Assembly: GCF_040496035.1 (NCBI RefSeq)
Contig: NZ_JBEPJZ010000001.1
Coordinates: 1,798,001-1,862,000, forward strand
DNA length: 64,000 nucleotides
Source of the DNA: Agromyces sp. SYSU T00194
GTDB taxonomy: Bacteria; Actinomycetota; Actinomycetes; Actinomycetales; Microbacteriaceae
Direction of reading: 5' to 3'
The notes beneath the pieces are model-generated. The model saw nothing but the letters and a program-made list of their open reading frames with translations. It was not told where the DNA came from and did no database searches. Of this stretch, positions 43,952 to 53,131 are shown piece by piece. The translations under genes were made by a program, and so were the position numbers. Positions within the stretch are counted from its first letter, which is position 1, and each line of letters opens with the position of its first letter.

Positions 43952-45161
43952 CCGAGCTGCGCACCGCCGTGATCTGCGCGCCGCTGCGCACGCCGGTCGG
44001 GCGCTTCGGCGGCGCGCTCGCGGCGGTGCACGCGCGCACGCTCGCCGTGACGGTGCTCGAGGCGCTGCTCGAGCGCACGGGCATCGACCCGGCGGCGGTC
44101 GACGCGTCATCGGATCGCAGGGGTACCCGACGATGGAGTCGCCGGCGTTCGGCCGGGTGGCGGCGCTGGACGCCGGCTTCCCCGTGACGACGGGCGGTTA
44201 CCAGCTCGACCGTCGCTGCGGATCGGGCCTCCAGGCGGTCGTCAACGCGGCGATGGAGGTGCAGACCGGGGCATCCGATGTCGTGGTCGCCCTCGGTGCC
44301 GAGTCGATGTCGAACGCACCGCTCTATACGGAGGAGGGGCGGCGCGGGCTGCCCGCGGGCGGACTGCTGCTGCACGATGCGCTCGCGCGCGGCCGCGAGA
44401 CCGTCGGCGGCGCGCGGTTCCCGACGCCCGAGGGCAACGTGGGCTCGGCCGAGCTGCTGCGGCGCGAGTACGGCATCTCGCGCGCGGCGCAGGACGCGCT
44501 GGCGCTGCGGTCGCACCAGCGCGCCGTGGCGGCGTGGGAGTCGGGCGCGTTCGCGGCCGAGATCGTGCCGGCGACCGTGCCGGGCCGCCGGGGCGCGACG
44601 GTGGTCGACCGCGACGAGCACCCGCGCGCCGACACGACGCTCGAGGCGCTCGGCGCGCTGCGGCCCCTGCTGGGCCGGACGGACCCCGACGCCACCGTCA
44701 CGGCGGGCAACGCGAGCGGGCAGAACGACGCCGCCGCGGCCTGCATCGTCACGACCCCCGAGCGCGCCGCCGCCCTGGGGCTCGAGCCGATGCTGCGGCT
44801 CGTCTCGTGGGCCGCGGCGGGCAACGACCCGCTGCGCTTCGGCGTCGCGCCAGTGCCCGCCGCGAACCGCGCCCTCGAGCGCGCCGGCCTCACCCTCGCC
44901 GACCTCGACGTGATCGAGCTCAACGAGGCGTTCGCCGTGCAGGTGCTCGCGTGCCTCGCCGACTGGGGACTCGACGCGGAGGACCCGCGGCTGAACCCCC
45001 GCGGCAGCGGCATCTCCATCGGGCACCCGATCGGCGCCACGGGGTTGCGCATGCTCGCGACCCTCGCGCACGAACTGCCCGACCTCGACGGCGACCTCGC
45101 GCTCGAGACCATGTGCATCGGCGGCGGCCAGGCGCTCGCCGCGGTGTTCGCGCGCGCCTGA
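43948..45161 (+). pseudogene. Frameshifted thiolase (acetyl-CoA acyltransferase, PcaF-like)
   Basis: Starts at ATG 43948 in an ATGA overlap with subunit B and reads [24 protein letters not shown] to about TGIDPAAVDA, then loses frame near 44104. The rest continues in the next frame: VIGSQGYPTMESPAFGRVAALDAGFPV, the active-site Cys in LDRRCGSGLQAV, VIELNEAFAVQ, GHPIGATG and the end MCIGGGQALAAVFARA. A single missing base (GACGACGTC expected, GACGCGTC present) restores a normal ~404-residue thiolase. It would release succinyl-CoA and acetyl-CoA from 3-oxoadipyl-CoA. Either a real pseudogene or a sequencing error in a GC-rich run. Confidence 0.85.
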
Positions 45162-45259
45162 AGCGGAGCGTCGCCTCGACGCATCCGTGCATGGGCGGGC
45201 GAACCGGCGGGCCCGGGCGCCCCGGGGCATCCGCTCGACTGCTCAGCGGGCCGGTGCGC

Positions 45260-45658
45260 TCAGTGGGCCGGAGCGGGGGGCGGCGTGCCGGGCGCGGCGC
45301 TGCTCGTGGTCGGTGCCGTCACGGCCGACTTCGTCGGCTGCGCCGTCATCACGATCAGCACGATCAACCCGGCAACGGGCAGCAGCAGCCAGAACAGGTG
45401 TCCCCAGCCGTAGCCGGCGTCGCGGAGGCGGCGCACGGTGACCGCGAGGTTCGGCAGCAGCACGGCGAGCCCCCAGAGCCCGCCGAGGATCGAGCCGAGC
45501 AGCACGCCGTCGTCGAGGCGGATCACGTTCAGCACGTTCAACCCCGCGCCGACGAGCACGAGGAACAGCACCCACCACCAGTACTCGGGCCGCGTCGCAC
45601 GCCCACGGAACTCGGCGTACTTGCGGAGCACCGTCTGGATCGATTCTCCGAAGGACAT
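45260..45658 (-). CDS. DUF805 family membrane protein
   Basis: 132 residues with three to four membrane helices. Typical DUF805 layout: YAEFRGRATRPEYWWWVLFLVLV, GVLLGSILGGLWGLAVLLPNLAVTVRRLRDAGYGWGHLFWLLLPVAG. The FRGRATRPEYW and VRRLRDxGxS-like segments are diagnostic. A Pro/Ala-rich C-terminal tail follows. Function unknown. ATG at 45658 with GGGAGG about nine bases upstream. Convergent with the thiolase pseudogene. Confidence 0.9.
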   Translation of the reverse strand: MSFGESIQTVLRKYAEFRGRATRPEYWWWVLFLVLVGAGLNVLNVIRLDDGVLLGSILGGLWGLAVLLPNLAVTVRRLRDAGYGWGHLFWLLLPVAGLIVLIVMTAQPTKSAVTAPTTSSAAPGTPPPAPAH

Positions 45659-45925
45659 GGCGATCGCCTCCCGCACCTCGATGGTCTGTCGGCGCCCACG
45701 CTACGGCGGCGGCGACGCCCGCCCCGGGACCAACGGCCCGCGCACGCGGCGCCACCCGAGGGGGTTCTCCCTTCTCAGGAGCGACGACGGTCGCCGGTCG
45801 CGAACATTGCGTCAGTGGCCACAGGGTGGCCGAAATCGGCCGGATACCTCTCCGCCGACGCATGGATCCGGAGTCCGGCTCCGGAGGTTCATGAAGAGCG
45901 GCGAAGCTCGCAGGGGTTCGGGCTC

Positions 45926-46219
45926 TCAGCGGTTCGGGTTCGTGGCGGCGCCGTCGAGCCAGAGCGTGTCGGATGCATCGCGGTGCGAGCCGTCGGAGCC
46001 GACGTGCTTCGCCGGCACGATCTTCGGCCCCTTGCTGATGACCTGCGCGACGGCGTTGGCGTGCCCGTGGCCGAGTCCGTGCTCCGCCTTCAGCCAGGCG
46101 ACGATCGGGCCGACCTTCGCGCCCTCGTCGAAGCCCTGCTCGCGCGCGAGCTCGATGAACTGCCGGGGGGTGAGCCCGGTCTGCTGCTCGACCGTGTCGA
46201 GGTAGGCCTGGAACGACAT
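45926..46219 (-). CDS. DUF4287 domain protein
   Basis: 97 residues: SFQAYLDTVEQQTGLTPRQFIELAREQGF, then VGPIVAWLKAEHGLGHGHANAVAQVI, the whole DUF4287 pattern, with a short polar tail ending TNPNR. Small cytoplasmic protein found in many bacteria, role unknown. ATG at 46219 has GAGGAG about six bases upstream. The 288 bases between it and the Tat-exported protein gene hold only a probable promoter (TAGTCT at 46441-46446). Confidence 0.88.
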   Translation of the reverse strand: MSFQAYLDTVEQQTGLTPRQFIELAREQGFDEGAKVGPIVAWLKAEHGLGHGHANAVAQVISKGPKIVPAKHVGSDGSHRDASDTLWLDGAATNPNR

Positions 46220-46440
46220 GATGCTCCTCATCGTGCGTGGACTCCCGAGTCTGCCGCGCGATCGCCCGCATCGCCAGCACCTCGCCGCGGAGCCGTGCGA
46301 TCAGTCGTCGACGACGGCCGACGCGGAGTGCGAGTGATGGGCGACGACAGTCGCTCGACTGGGCTGCCCTGGTGACCGGGTAGCCGGGCGTCCGACGAGC
46401 CTGCGTTGTCCACACGCCCGTAGCGGAACCTCCAGACCGA

Positions 46441-46446
46441 TAGTCT
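46441..46446 (+). promoter_or_regulatory. -10 hexamer TAGTCT of the Tat-exported protein gene
   Basis: TAGTCT 61 bases before the ATG at 46508; would leave a leader of about 55 bases. No clear -35. Confidence 0.35.
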
Positions 46447-46507
46447 CCGAGACGGACGCCAGATGTGAGCGTTGCTCGATCCGGAACGCACGAGACAGGG
46501 GACGACG

Positions 46508-46966
46508 ATGACCGAGGAGCGCGCGAGCTGGGATGCATCCGACCACCCCCTGTCGCCGGGAACCACCCGGCGCGCGGCCCTCCGCGGTGCCGCCTGGACC
46601 GTTCCGGTGATCGCGCTCGCCGCCGTGGCGCCACAGGCGGCCGCGAGCGTCACCTGCCAGCTGGATGTGCACTTCCTCCGGGCGTGCATCGACGGCGAGG
46701 ACGACGCGGCGACCATCTCCCTGATCGTGCGCGTCTCCAATCCCTGTCCGGAAGCGGCCGGCTTCAGCTTCCAGCTCGACGACCAGGAGGGCATCGCGTT
46801 CGCGAGCGCGCCCTGGCCTCAGATGCTCGCGACGGGCGAGCACGCGGACATCCAGGTGACCATTCCGAGGAGCTTCGACCCCGACCTCACCGAGGTGACG
46901 GCGACCGTCTGGCCCAGTTGGGGTGGATCCATCGTCGAGTCCGTGCTCCTCGGCATCTGCACCTGA
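46508..46966 (+). CDS. Exported hypothetical protein with probable Tat signal
   Basis: 152 residues. The N-terminal TTRRAALRGAAWTVPVIALAAVAPQAAAS has a twin arginine followed by a hydrophobic core and Ala-rich cleavage region, typical of actinobacterial small Tat exports. The mature ~110 residues look like one beta-sandwich (LIVRVSNPCPEAAGFSFQLDD, ADIQVTIPRSFDPDLTEVTATVWP) with four cysteines, perhaps two disulfides. I do not recognise a family. ATG at 46508 preceded by AGGGGACGACG. Stands alone. Confidence 0.7.
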   Translation: MTEERASWDASDHPLSPGTTRRAALRGAAWTVPVIALAAVAPQAAASVTCQLDVHFLRACIDGEDDAATISLIVRVSNPCPEAAGFSFQLDDQEGIAFASAPWPQMLATGEHADIQVTIPRSFDPDLTEVTATVWPSWGGSIVESVLLGICT

Positions 46967-47095
46967 CGCGCGATCGGCCTCGACGGCGGTGGATGCTTCG
47001 CGACGACGAATTCGCTTCGCGCGTCGGGAACACGTGCGCCGGCCGACGCGTTGCCGGGAGCGGGCAGATCTCGCCACCGTGCGATGATCGCCCGG

Positions 47096-48214
47096 GTGCG
47101 TCGTTCGTCGCGCCACGCCGCTCGACCCGGGAGTCCCGCCCTGTCTGCAACGCTCTTCGACCCGATCACCCTCCGCGGCGTCACCGCGCGCAACCGCATC
47201 TGGGTGCCTCCCATGTGCCAGTACAGTGCGGATGCCCGTGACGGCATGCCCACCGAGTGGCACCACGTGCACCTCGGCGCCCTCGCCCGCGGCGGGGCCG
47301 GCGCCGTCATCGTCGAGGCGACCGCGGTCGTGCCCGAGGGGCGCATCAGCCCCGAGGACCTGGGGCTCTGGAACGACGACCAGCGCGACGCGCTGCGCCC
47401 CATCGTGGACTTCATGCACGACCAGGGCGCGCTCGCCGGCATCCAGCTCGCGCACGCCGGGCGCAAGGGGTCGACGTACAAGCCGTGGGCCGAGCAGCGG
47501 GGCACCGTGCCCGCCGCGGACGGCGGCTGGGAGGCGTTCGCGCCGAGCGCGGTGGCCTTCGACGGCTACGCGACGCCGACCGCGATGACCCGGGAGGGCA
47601 TCCGCGAGGTCGTCGACGCCTTCGCGGCATCCGCTCGCCGTGCCGTCGACGCCGGGTTCGACCTGCTCGAGCTCCACGCCGCGCACGGCTACCTGCTGCA
47701 CGAGTTCCTGTCGCCGCTCAGCAACGAGCGCACCGACGCGTACGGCGGATCGCTCGAGCACCGGGCGCGCATCGTGCTCGAGGTCGTCGACGCCGTGCGC
47801 GCCGAGGTGGGGGAGGAGGTGCCGCTGCTGATGCGCTTCTCGGCGACCGACTGGACCGAGGGCGGGTGGAGCCCCGAGGAGATGGAGCAGGTCACGCGCT
47901 GGGTCGTGGAGCGGGGCATCGACCTCGTCGACGTGTCGTCCGGCGGCAACGTGCATGCGCGCATCCCGCTCGGCCCCGGGTACCAGGTGCCGTTCGCGTC
48001 GGGACTCCGCACCGCCACCGGTGTGCCGACCGCGGCCGTCGGGCTGATCGACGACGCCCGCCAGGCGGCGGACGTGGTCGCGTCGGGCGCGGCCGACGTC
48101 GTGCTCGTCGGACGCGAGTCGCTGCGCGACCCGAACTTCCCGCTGCGCGCCGCGCGCGAGCTCGGCGTCGCGGTCGACTACACCCCGCGGGCGTACGAGC
48201 GCGCCTACCGCTAG
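47096..48214 (+). CDS. Old yellow enzyme family NADH:flavin oxidoreductase (YqjM/NemA-like)
   Basis: About 372 residues. FMN-dependent ene-reductase. Seen are LFDPITLRGVTARNRIWVPPMCQYSA (Cys near residue 41 typical of the YqjM subclass), WHHVHLGALARGGAGAVIVEATAV, IQLAHAGRKGST, LHAAHGYLLHEFLSPLSNERTDAYGGS and DVVLVGRESLRDPNFPLRAA. It reduces activated C=C bonds with NAD(P)H. The start is uncertain: homology begins about 17 codons in. GTG at 47096 is chosen because GATGAT lies seven bases upstream; ATG at 47084 is the alternative. Confidence 0.9.
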   Translation: MRRSSRHAARPGSPALSATLFDPITLRGVTARNRIWVPPMCQYSADARDGMPTEWHHVHLGALARGGAGAVIVEATAVVPEGRISPEDLGLWNDDQRDALRPIVDFMHDQGALAGIQLAHAGRKGSTYKPWAEQRGTVPAADGGWEAFAPSAVAFDGYATPTAMTREGIREVVDAFAASARRAVDAGFDLLELHAAHGYLLHEFLSPLSNERTDAYGGSLEHRARIVLEVVDAVRAEVGEEVPLLMRFSATDWTEGGWSPEEMEQVTRWVVERGIDLVDVSSGGNVHARIPLGPGYQVPFASGLRTATGVPTAAVGLIDDARQAADVVASGAADVVLVGRESLRDPNFPLRAARELGVAVDYTPRAYERAYR

Positions 48215-48344
48215 GCACGCGCGCCGACGGCGCGGCTCGTCGCGTGCGGACGGGGGCTTCGCGGAGGACGCGCCGCCGCGACTCGCGACCCGCGTGCCGC
48301 CGGCGCGTCACGGCGCAGCTCCGCGAACCGGATCGCTCGTGTCG

Positions 48345-48968
48345 TCAGGGCGCCTCGGCGTGGACGTCCTCGGCCCGCGCCGCCCGCCGCGGCGCGTCGA
48401 GCGCCCGGAACGGGATCGCCGCCGCGAGGTACAGCACGCCGACGAGCGACACCGCCAGCACCGCGACCCACGCGCCCCGGGGTGTGGCGAGCCCGAGCGT
48501 GACGCCGCCGATGCCGGGCACGGTCGCGGCGAGGCCGACCAGCAGCAGCCCGGCGAGCACGCCGCACGCCCAGCGCGCCCAGGTGCGGCGTCCGCCGCCG
48601 ATCGCGTATCCCGCCGCGACGGCCGCCAGTGCGACCCCGAGCGCACCGCCCCCGAGGCCCTGCGTCAGGAAGTCGACCAGTGCACCGGGCAGCGCGAGGG
48701 GCACGGCCGCGAACAGCAGCGGAGCGGATGCCGCCCAGCGCAGCGCCCGCCGATGGCGCGCCGGGTCGGCCGCCGCCGACGCCCCGAACGCGACGCCCAC
48801 GATCGCGCCCGGCAGGAGGATCGCGAGGAAGGTCCCGACCCAGCCGACCGTCGATGCGCTGCCGGTGATCTCCGCCATGTAGGCCCGGAACGACGCCGCC
48901 CAAGCCAAGCCGCACAGGCCGCCCACGGCGGCCCATGTGCGCAGTCGTGTCGTCGTGGCGCGCATCAT
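48345..48968 (-). CDS. Hypothetical multi-pass membrane protein
   Basis: 207 residues with about five to six hydrophobic helices (WAAVGGLCGLAWAASF, WVGTFLAILLPGAIVGVAFGA, APLLFAAVPLALPGALVDFL, then ALGVALAAVAAGYAIGGG, CGVLAGLLLVGLAATVPG and AWVAVLAVSLVGVLYLAAAIP). Basic residues at the N-terminus and between helices fit an inner-membrane protein. Family not recognised. Start ATG at 48968 (48965 possible); TAGAGT at 48982-48987 on the minus strand is a plausible -10 thirteen bases upstream. The only gene between the ene-reductase and LuxR genes. Confidence 0.65.
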   Translation of the reverse strand: MMRATTTRLRTWAAVGGLCGLAWAASFRAYMAEITGSASTVGWVGTFLAILLPGAIVGVAFGASAAADPARHRRALRWAASAPLLFAAVPLALPGALVDFLTQGLGGGALGVALAAVAAGYAIGGGRRTWARWACGVLAGLLLVGLAATVPGIGGVTLGLATPRGAWVAVLAVSLVGVLYLAAAIPFRALDAPRRAARAEDVHAEAP

Positions 48969-49038
48969 CGCCCTCGCCCGAACTCTACGCCCGCCCCGAC
49001 GCGCGCCACTGCGTGCGGCCACCGGGTCCGCTCGGTTC

Positions 49039-49182
49039 GCGGATGCGGGAATCGCATGCGACACGCCGAGACGGATGCCTCGAGGCCGGCGCGTCGCCGC
49101 GCGACTCCGCATCCGGGCGCGTGGGCCGGGCGAATCGACGGACGAACGGGGCGACACGCCGCGCGCAGGAGGCGACACGCCG
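49039..49182. repeat. Cluster of palindromic intergenic repeats (GCGACACGCCG family)
   Basis: GCGGATGCGG (49039-49048) and CCGCATCC (49107-49114) bracket a degenerate hairpin with core GCGACACGCCG (49058-49068). Two further copies of that 11-mer lie at 49151-49161 and 49172-49182. The gap 48969-49279 holds no gene, only these repeats and the start region of the LuxR gene. Confidence 0.55.
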
Positions 49183-49279
49183 AGAGCGTCCTGCGATTGG
49201 CACGCGGGCCGGCCCGGAGGCATCCGCCACCCCGTGTGAAAACGCTCTCTGGACGCCCGGCCGGCGCCGGGGCTAGGTT

Positions 49280-52021
49280 GTGCGCATAGCTGCGGAAGCC
49301 CCTGTCCTGCTCGGCCGCGAGCGCGAACTCGAACGACTCCTCGCCCTCGTCGGTCGCGCGCGCAATCGCACCGGCGGTGCAGTCGTCGTGCGGGGCGAGG
49401 CGGGCATCGGGAAGACCACCCTGCTCGGCGAGCTGGAGCATCGGGCGAGCGGCGTGCGCGTGCTGCGCGTCGACGGGTACGAGGCCGAGCAGTCGATGCC
49501 GTACGCCGCGCTCCAGCGACTCGGCGGCCCGCTCGCGCGCCACCTCAGGTCGGTGCCCGCGGGCCAGGCGGCCGCCCTGCGCATCGCTGCGGGGCTCGAC
49601 GACGGCCCCCCGCCCGACCGCTTCCAGGTGGGGCTCGGCACGCTCTCGCTGCTCGCCGCCGCAGGGGAGGCCGAGCCGCTGCTCTGCGTCGTCGACGACG
49701 CGCACCAGCTCGACCCCGAGTCGCTCGAGGTGCTCGCCTTCGTCGCCCGGCGCCTGCAGGCCGAATCGGTGGCGCTGGTGCTCGCGGTGCGGCCCGAGTC
49801 ATCGGTCGCGCACGCGCTCGCGGGCGTGCCGGCCCTGGAGCTCGACGGACTCGCCACCCCGGAGGCCGTCCGCCTGCTGAGCCGTTCGGCGAGCGAGCCG
49901 ATCGACCCGTACCTGGCCGCCCGGGTCGCCGCGGAGACGGGCGGCAACCCGCTCGCGCTCGTCGACCTCGCGCACGCCGCGTCGGCCGGAGCGCTCACCG
50001 CGTGGGCCGTCGCCGAGGCGCCCGTGCCGATCGGGGAGCGCCTCGAGGCGCACTACGCGCGGCAGCTCGAGTCGTTGCCCGCCGATACGCGTCGGTGGTT
50101 GCTCGTCGCGGCGGCCGAATCGACCGGCGACGCCGTGACGATCGAGGCGGCAGCCGAGCTGCTCGGCCTGGGGGCGGATGCCGCTGCGCCGGCCGAGCGC
50201 GCAGGGCTCGTGTCCGTGCGCGAGGTCGTCCTGTTCCGTCATCCGCTCGTGCGCTCGGCGGCGCATGCCTCGATGCCCGTGGGCGACCGTCGCCGCGCGC
50301 ACCGGGCGCTCGCCCTCGTGGCGGAGCGCGCCGGTCGCGCGGCGTCCGCGGCCTGGCACGCCGCTGTCGCGGTCGCCGGCACCGACGAGGCGATCGCCGA
50401 GCAGCTCGTGCAGGCGGCCGACTCGGCCGGCGGTCGCGGCGGCACGGCGTCGCGCGCGCGGCTGCTGGCCCGTGCGGCCGACCTCACCCCGCCCGGGCCG
50501 GGACGCGACCGGCGGCTGCTCGACGCCGCCGACGCGGCGGCTGCGGCCGGGGCCGCGCAGTTCGCGCTGGAACTCGCGGCCACGCCCGAACCGCAGCGCC
50601 TCGACGAGGTCGGGCGCGGGCGCGTGCTCGCGCTCCGCGCGGTGCTCGCCCTGTTCATCGGCGAGGCAGACGGCATCACGGGGGGCTCGGCCATGATGCT
50701 CGAGGCCGCCGACCTCTTCCACGCGGACGATCCCGAGCGCGAGCAGCGCGCCCTGCTCACCGCGTTCGAGCTGTCGCTCACCACCGAGTGGATGCTGCGG
50801 GGCACGACGCTGCCCGAGCTCGGCGCGCGCATCGGTGCGGGCGTCGGCGTCGCCGACGGCGAGCTCGCGGTCGTGCTCGGGGCGCTCGAAGCCCACATCC
50901 TGCGACCGTACGACGAGTCGGCGCCGAGGCTCCGGTCCGCGCTCGACATGCTCGAGACGTGGGACGGCGCCCGGCTCGGCGAGTTCATCACCGTGGCGGT
51001 CGCCTCCTCGATGGCGCTGTGGGACGACCGTGTGAGCCTCGAGCTGCCCCGCCGCGCGATCCGGGCCGCTCGCGACGCCGGTGAGCTGCGCGCGCTCGAC
51101 GCGAACCTGTGGCTGCTCGGGCTGATCGAACTCGCCGTCGGCGACCTGGTCGCGTGCGGCCGCACGATCGAACAGGTGCGCGAGCTGCGGCGGGCGATGG
51201 GGTACGACGCCGAGCAGGTGGTCAACGCCGCCTACCTGGCGTGGGTCGGTGCCCCGCTGGCGCAGGTCGAGGCGATGGCGGAGGGCGCCGCGGCGTCGGG
51301 CTGGGGCGGCGTCTGGTCGATCACGATGCACGCCGTCGCCGTGCGGCTCATCGCCGAGGGGCACTACCGCGACGCGTTCGAACGGCTGGAGCCGATGGTC
51401 GCTCGGAACTTCCTGCAGGTGACGTACCGGCACCTGCCCGACTACGTCGAAGCGGGCGCGCGCGCCGGCCGGCCCGAGCTCGTGCGCTCCGCGCTCGCGA
51501 AGCTCGAGCATCAGGCGGCGGTGAGCGGCATGCCGTGGATCCGCGGCATCGCGGCGCGGTCTGCGGCGATCCTGGCGTCCGACGAGGATGCGGAGCCGCT
51601 GTACCTCGAGGCGATCGCGCAACTGCGCACGACCGTCGCGGTCGCCGACCTCGGACGCGCACACCTCGTGTACGGGGAGTGGCTGCGGCGCATGAAGCGC
51701 CGCCGCGAGGCGCGCGAGCAGCTGCGCGAGGCGCTGGCGATCTTCGAGCGCGCGGGCGCGGTCGCCTTCGCCGAGCGCGCTCGCACCGAGCTCGCGGCGA
51801 CCGGGGAGCACGTGCCCCACCGGGAGCCGGGCGCCGAGGCCGGGCTCACCCCGCGCGAGTCGACCATCGCCGGGCTCGCTGCCGCCGGCCGCACCAACGC
51901 CGAGATCGGCGCGACCCTCTTCGTCAGCGCGAACACGGTCGACTACCACCTGCGCAAGGTGTTCCGGAAGCTCGGCGTCACCTCGCGGCGCCAGCTCGCC
52001 GAGCGGATGCCCCGGGGCTGA
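49280..52021 (+). CDS. LuxR family regulator of the LAL type (ATPase plus HTH)
   Basis: 913 residues. N-terminal AAA/NACHT-like ATPase: LLGRERELERLLALV, Walker A GEAGIGKTT at residues 39-47, Walker B LLCVVDDAHQLDPESLEVL (~135-155), ETGGNPLALVDL. A long TPR-like helical middle follows (RARLLARAADLTPPGPGRDRRLLDAADAA onward). The C-terminal LuxR helix-turn-helix is GLTPRESTIAGLAAAGRTNAEIGATLFVSANTVDYHLRKVFRKLGV. Large ATP-binding LuxR regulators sense unknown ligands and activate local genes; the hydrolase genes downstream are candidates. The GTG at 49280 directly follows TAGGTT, an awkward layout discussed under findings. Confidence 0.9.
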   Translation: MRIAAEAPVLLGRERELERLLALVGRARNRTGGAVVVRGEAGIGKTTLLGELEHRASGVRVLRVDGYEAEQSMPYAALQRLGGPLARHLRSVPAGQAAALRIAAGLDDGPPPDRFQVGLGTLSLLAAAGEAEPLLCVVDDAHQLDPESLEVLAFVARRLQAESVALVLAVRPESSVAHALAGVPALELDGLATPEAVRLLSRSASEPIDPYLAARVAAETGGNPLALVDLAHAASAGALTAWAVAEAPVPIGERLEAHYARQLESLPADTRRWLLVAAAESTGDAVTIEAAAELLGLGADAAAPAERAGLVSVREVVLFRHPLVRSAAHASMPVGDRRRAHRALALVAERAGRAASAAWHAAVAVAGTDEAIAEQLVQAADSAGGRGGTASRARLLARAADLTPPGPGRDRRLLDAADAAAAAGAAQFALELAATPEPQRLDEVGRGRVLALRAVLALFIGEADGITGGSAMMLEAADLFHADDPEREQRALLTAFELSLTTEWMLRGTTLPELGARIGAGVGVADGELAVVLGALEAHILRPYDESAPRLRSALDMLETWDGARLGEFITVAVASSMALWDDRVSLELPRRAIRAARDAGELRALDANLWLLGLIELAVGDLVACGRTIEQVRELRRAMGYDAEQVVNAAYLAWVGAPLAQVEAMAEGAAASGWGGVWSITMHAVAVRLIAEGHYRDAFERLEPMVARNFLQVTYRHLPDYVEAGARAGRPELVRSALAKLEHQAAVSGMPWIRGIAARSAAILASDEDAEPLYLEAIAQLRTTVAVADLGRAHLVYGEWLRRMKRRREAREQLREALAIFERAGAVAFAERARTELAATGEHVPHREPGAEAGLTPRESTIAGLAAAGRTNAEIGATLFVSANTVDYHLRKVFRKLGVTSRRQLAERMPRG

Positions 52022-52195
52022 CCCGCCGCCCTCGCGCCGTCCGCGCGTCGGCCTCCGTTCTCAGGATCGCCGGACTCGGACTCCTGAGCCGCGCACCACC
52101 CACGCGCTCACGACTACGTGCACCACGTGGTTCGGCGACCTGCGCGTGGCGCGCACCATCGAGGCATCCGCTCACCGCACCTCGAGGAGGCTCCC

Positions 52196-53017
52196 ATGCC
52201 CTACGTCACCACCGATGACGGCGCCGAGATCTTCTACACCGACTGGGGGTCCGGGTCGCCCGTGATCCTGAGCCACGGCTGGCCCCTGAACTCCGACGCG
52301 TGGGCGGCCGCCGCCCGCTTCCTCGCCGACCACGGCCACCGCGCGATCGCGCACGACCGGCGCGGCCACGGGCGCTCCAGCCGCACCTGGGACGGCAACG
52401 AGATGGACACCTACGCCGACGACCTCGCCTGCCTCATCGACCACCTCGACCTGACCGACCTCGCCCTCGTCGGTCACTCGACCGGCGGCGGCGAGATCAC
52501 CCACTACCTCGGCCGGCACGGCAGCGCGCGGGTCTCGAAGCTCGTGCTCGTCTCGGCGGTGCCGCCGCTGATGCTGCGCACCGACGACAACCCGGAGGGC
52601 CTGCCGATCGACGTGTTCGACGGGATCCGCGCCGGCGAGGCATCCGATCGCGCCCAGCTCTACCGCGACCTCGCCGACGGGCCGTTCTTCGGCCACAACC
52701 GCAACAACGACGTCTCGCAGGGCGTGCGCGACGCGTTCTGGGTGCAGTCGATGGCGTGCGGGCACCGCGCCGCGTACGAGTGCATCGCGGCGTTCTCGGC
52801 GACGGACTTCCGCGACGACCTCGCGAGCATCGACGTGCCGACGCTCGTGATCCACGGCGACGACGACCAGATCGTTCCGTTCGAGGTCGGCGGCGCGCGT
52901 TCGGCCGCACTGGTCGACGGCGCGCAGCTGCTCGTCTACGCGGACGGCGCGCACGGCCTCCCCGACACCGACCGCGATCGGCTGCACGCCGACCTCCTCG
53001 CCTTCATCGACTCCTGA
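52196..53017 (+). CDS. Alpha/beta hydrolase (non-haem chloroperoxidase/arylesterase-like)
   Basis: 273 residues. Complete triad pattern of the haloperoxidase-type subfamily: [33 protein letters not shown], nucleophile elbow [19 protein letters not shown], Asp in [14 protein letters not shown], His in [12 protein letters not shown]. These enzymes are serine esterases that can also show perhydrolase activity. Cytoplasmic. GAGGAGG precedes the ATG at 52196. It follows the LAL regulator by 174 bases and precedes another hydrolase gene by 114 bases, so a regulator/target relation is possible. Confidence 0.9.
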   Translation: MPYVTTDDGAEIFYTDWGSGSPVILSHGWPLNSDAWAAAARFLADHGHRAIAHDRRGHGRSSRTWDGNEMDTYADDLACLIDHLDLTDLALVGHSTGGGEITHYLGRHGSARVSKLVLVSAVPPLMLRTDDNPEGLPIDVFDGIRAGEASDRAQLYRDLADGPFFGHNRNNDVSQGVRDAFWVQSMACGHRAAYECIAAFSATDFRDDLASIDVPTLVIHGDDDQIVPFEVGGARSAALVDGAQLLVYADGAHGLPDTDRDRLHADLLAFIDS

Positions 53018-53131
53018 GCATCGTCGCCGAGGCGCCCCGGACGGGATGCCTTCGGCACCCGACCACCCCGGCACCTGAATACCGCGAGACGTTCCTGAGA
53101 ACGATTCCCCACCACGAAAAGGATGACGATC

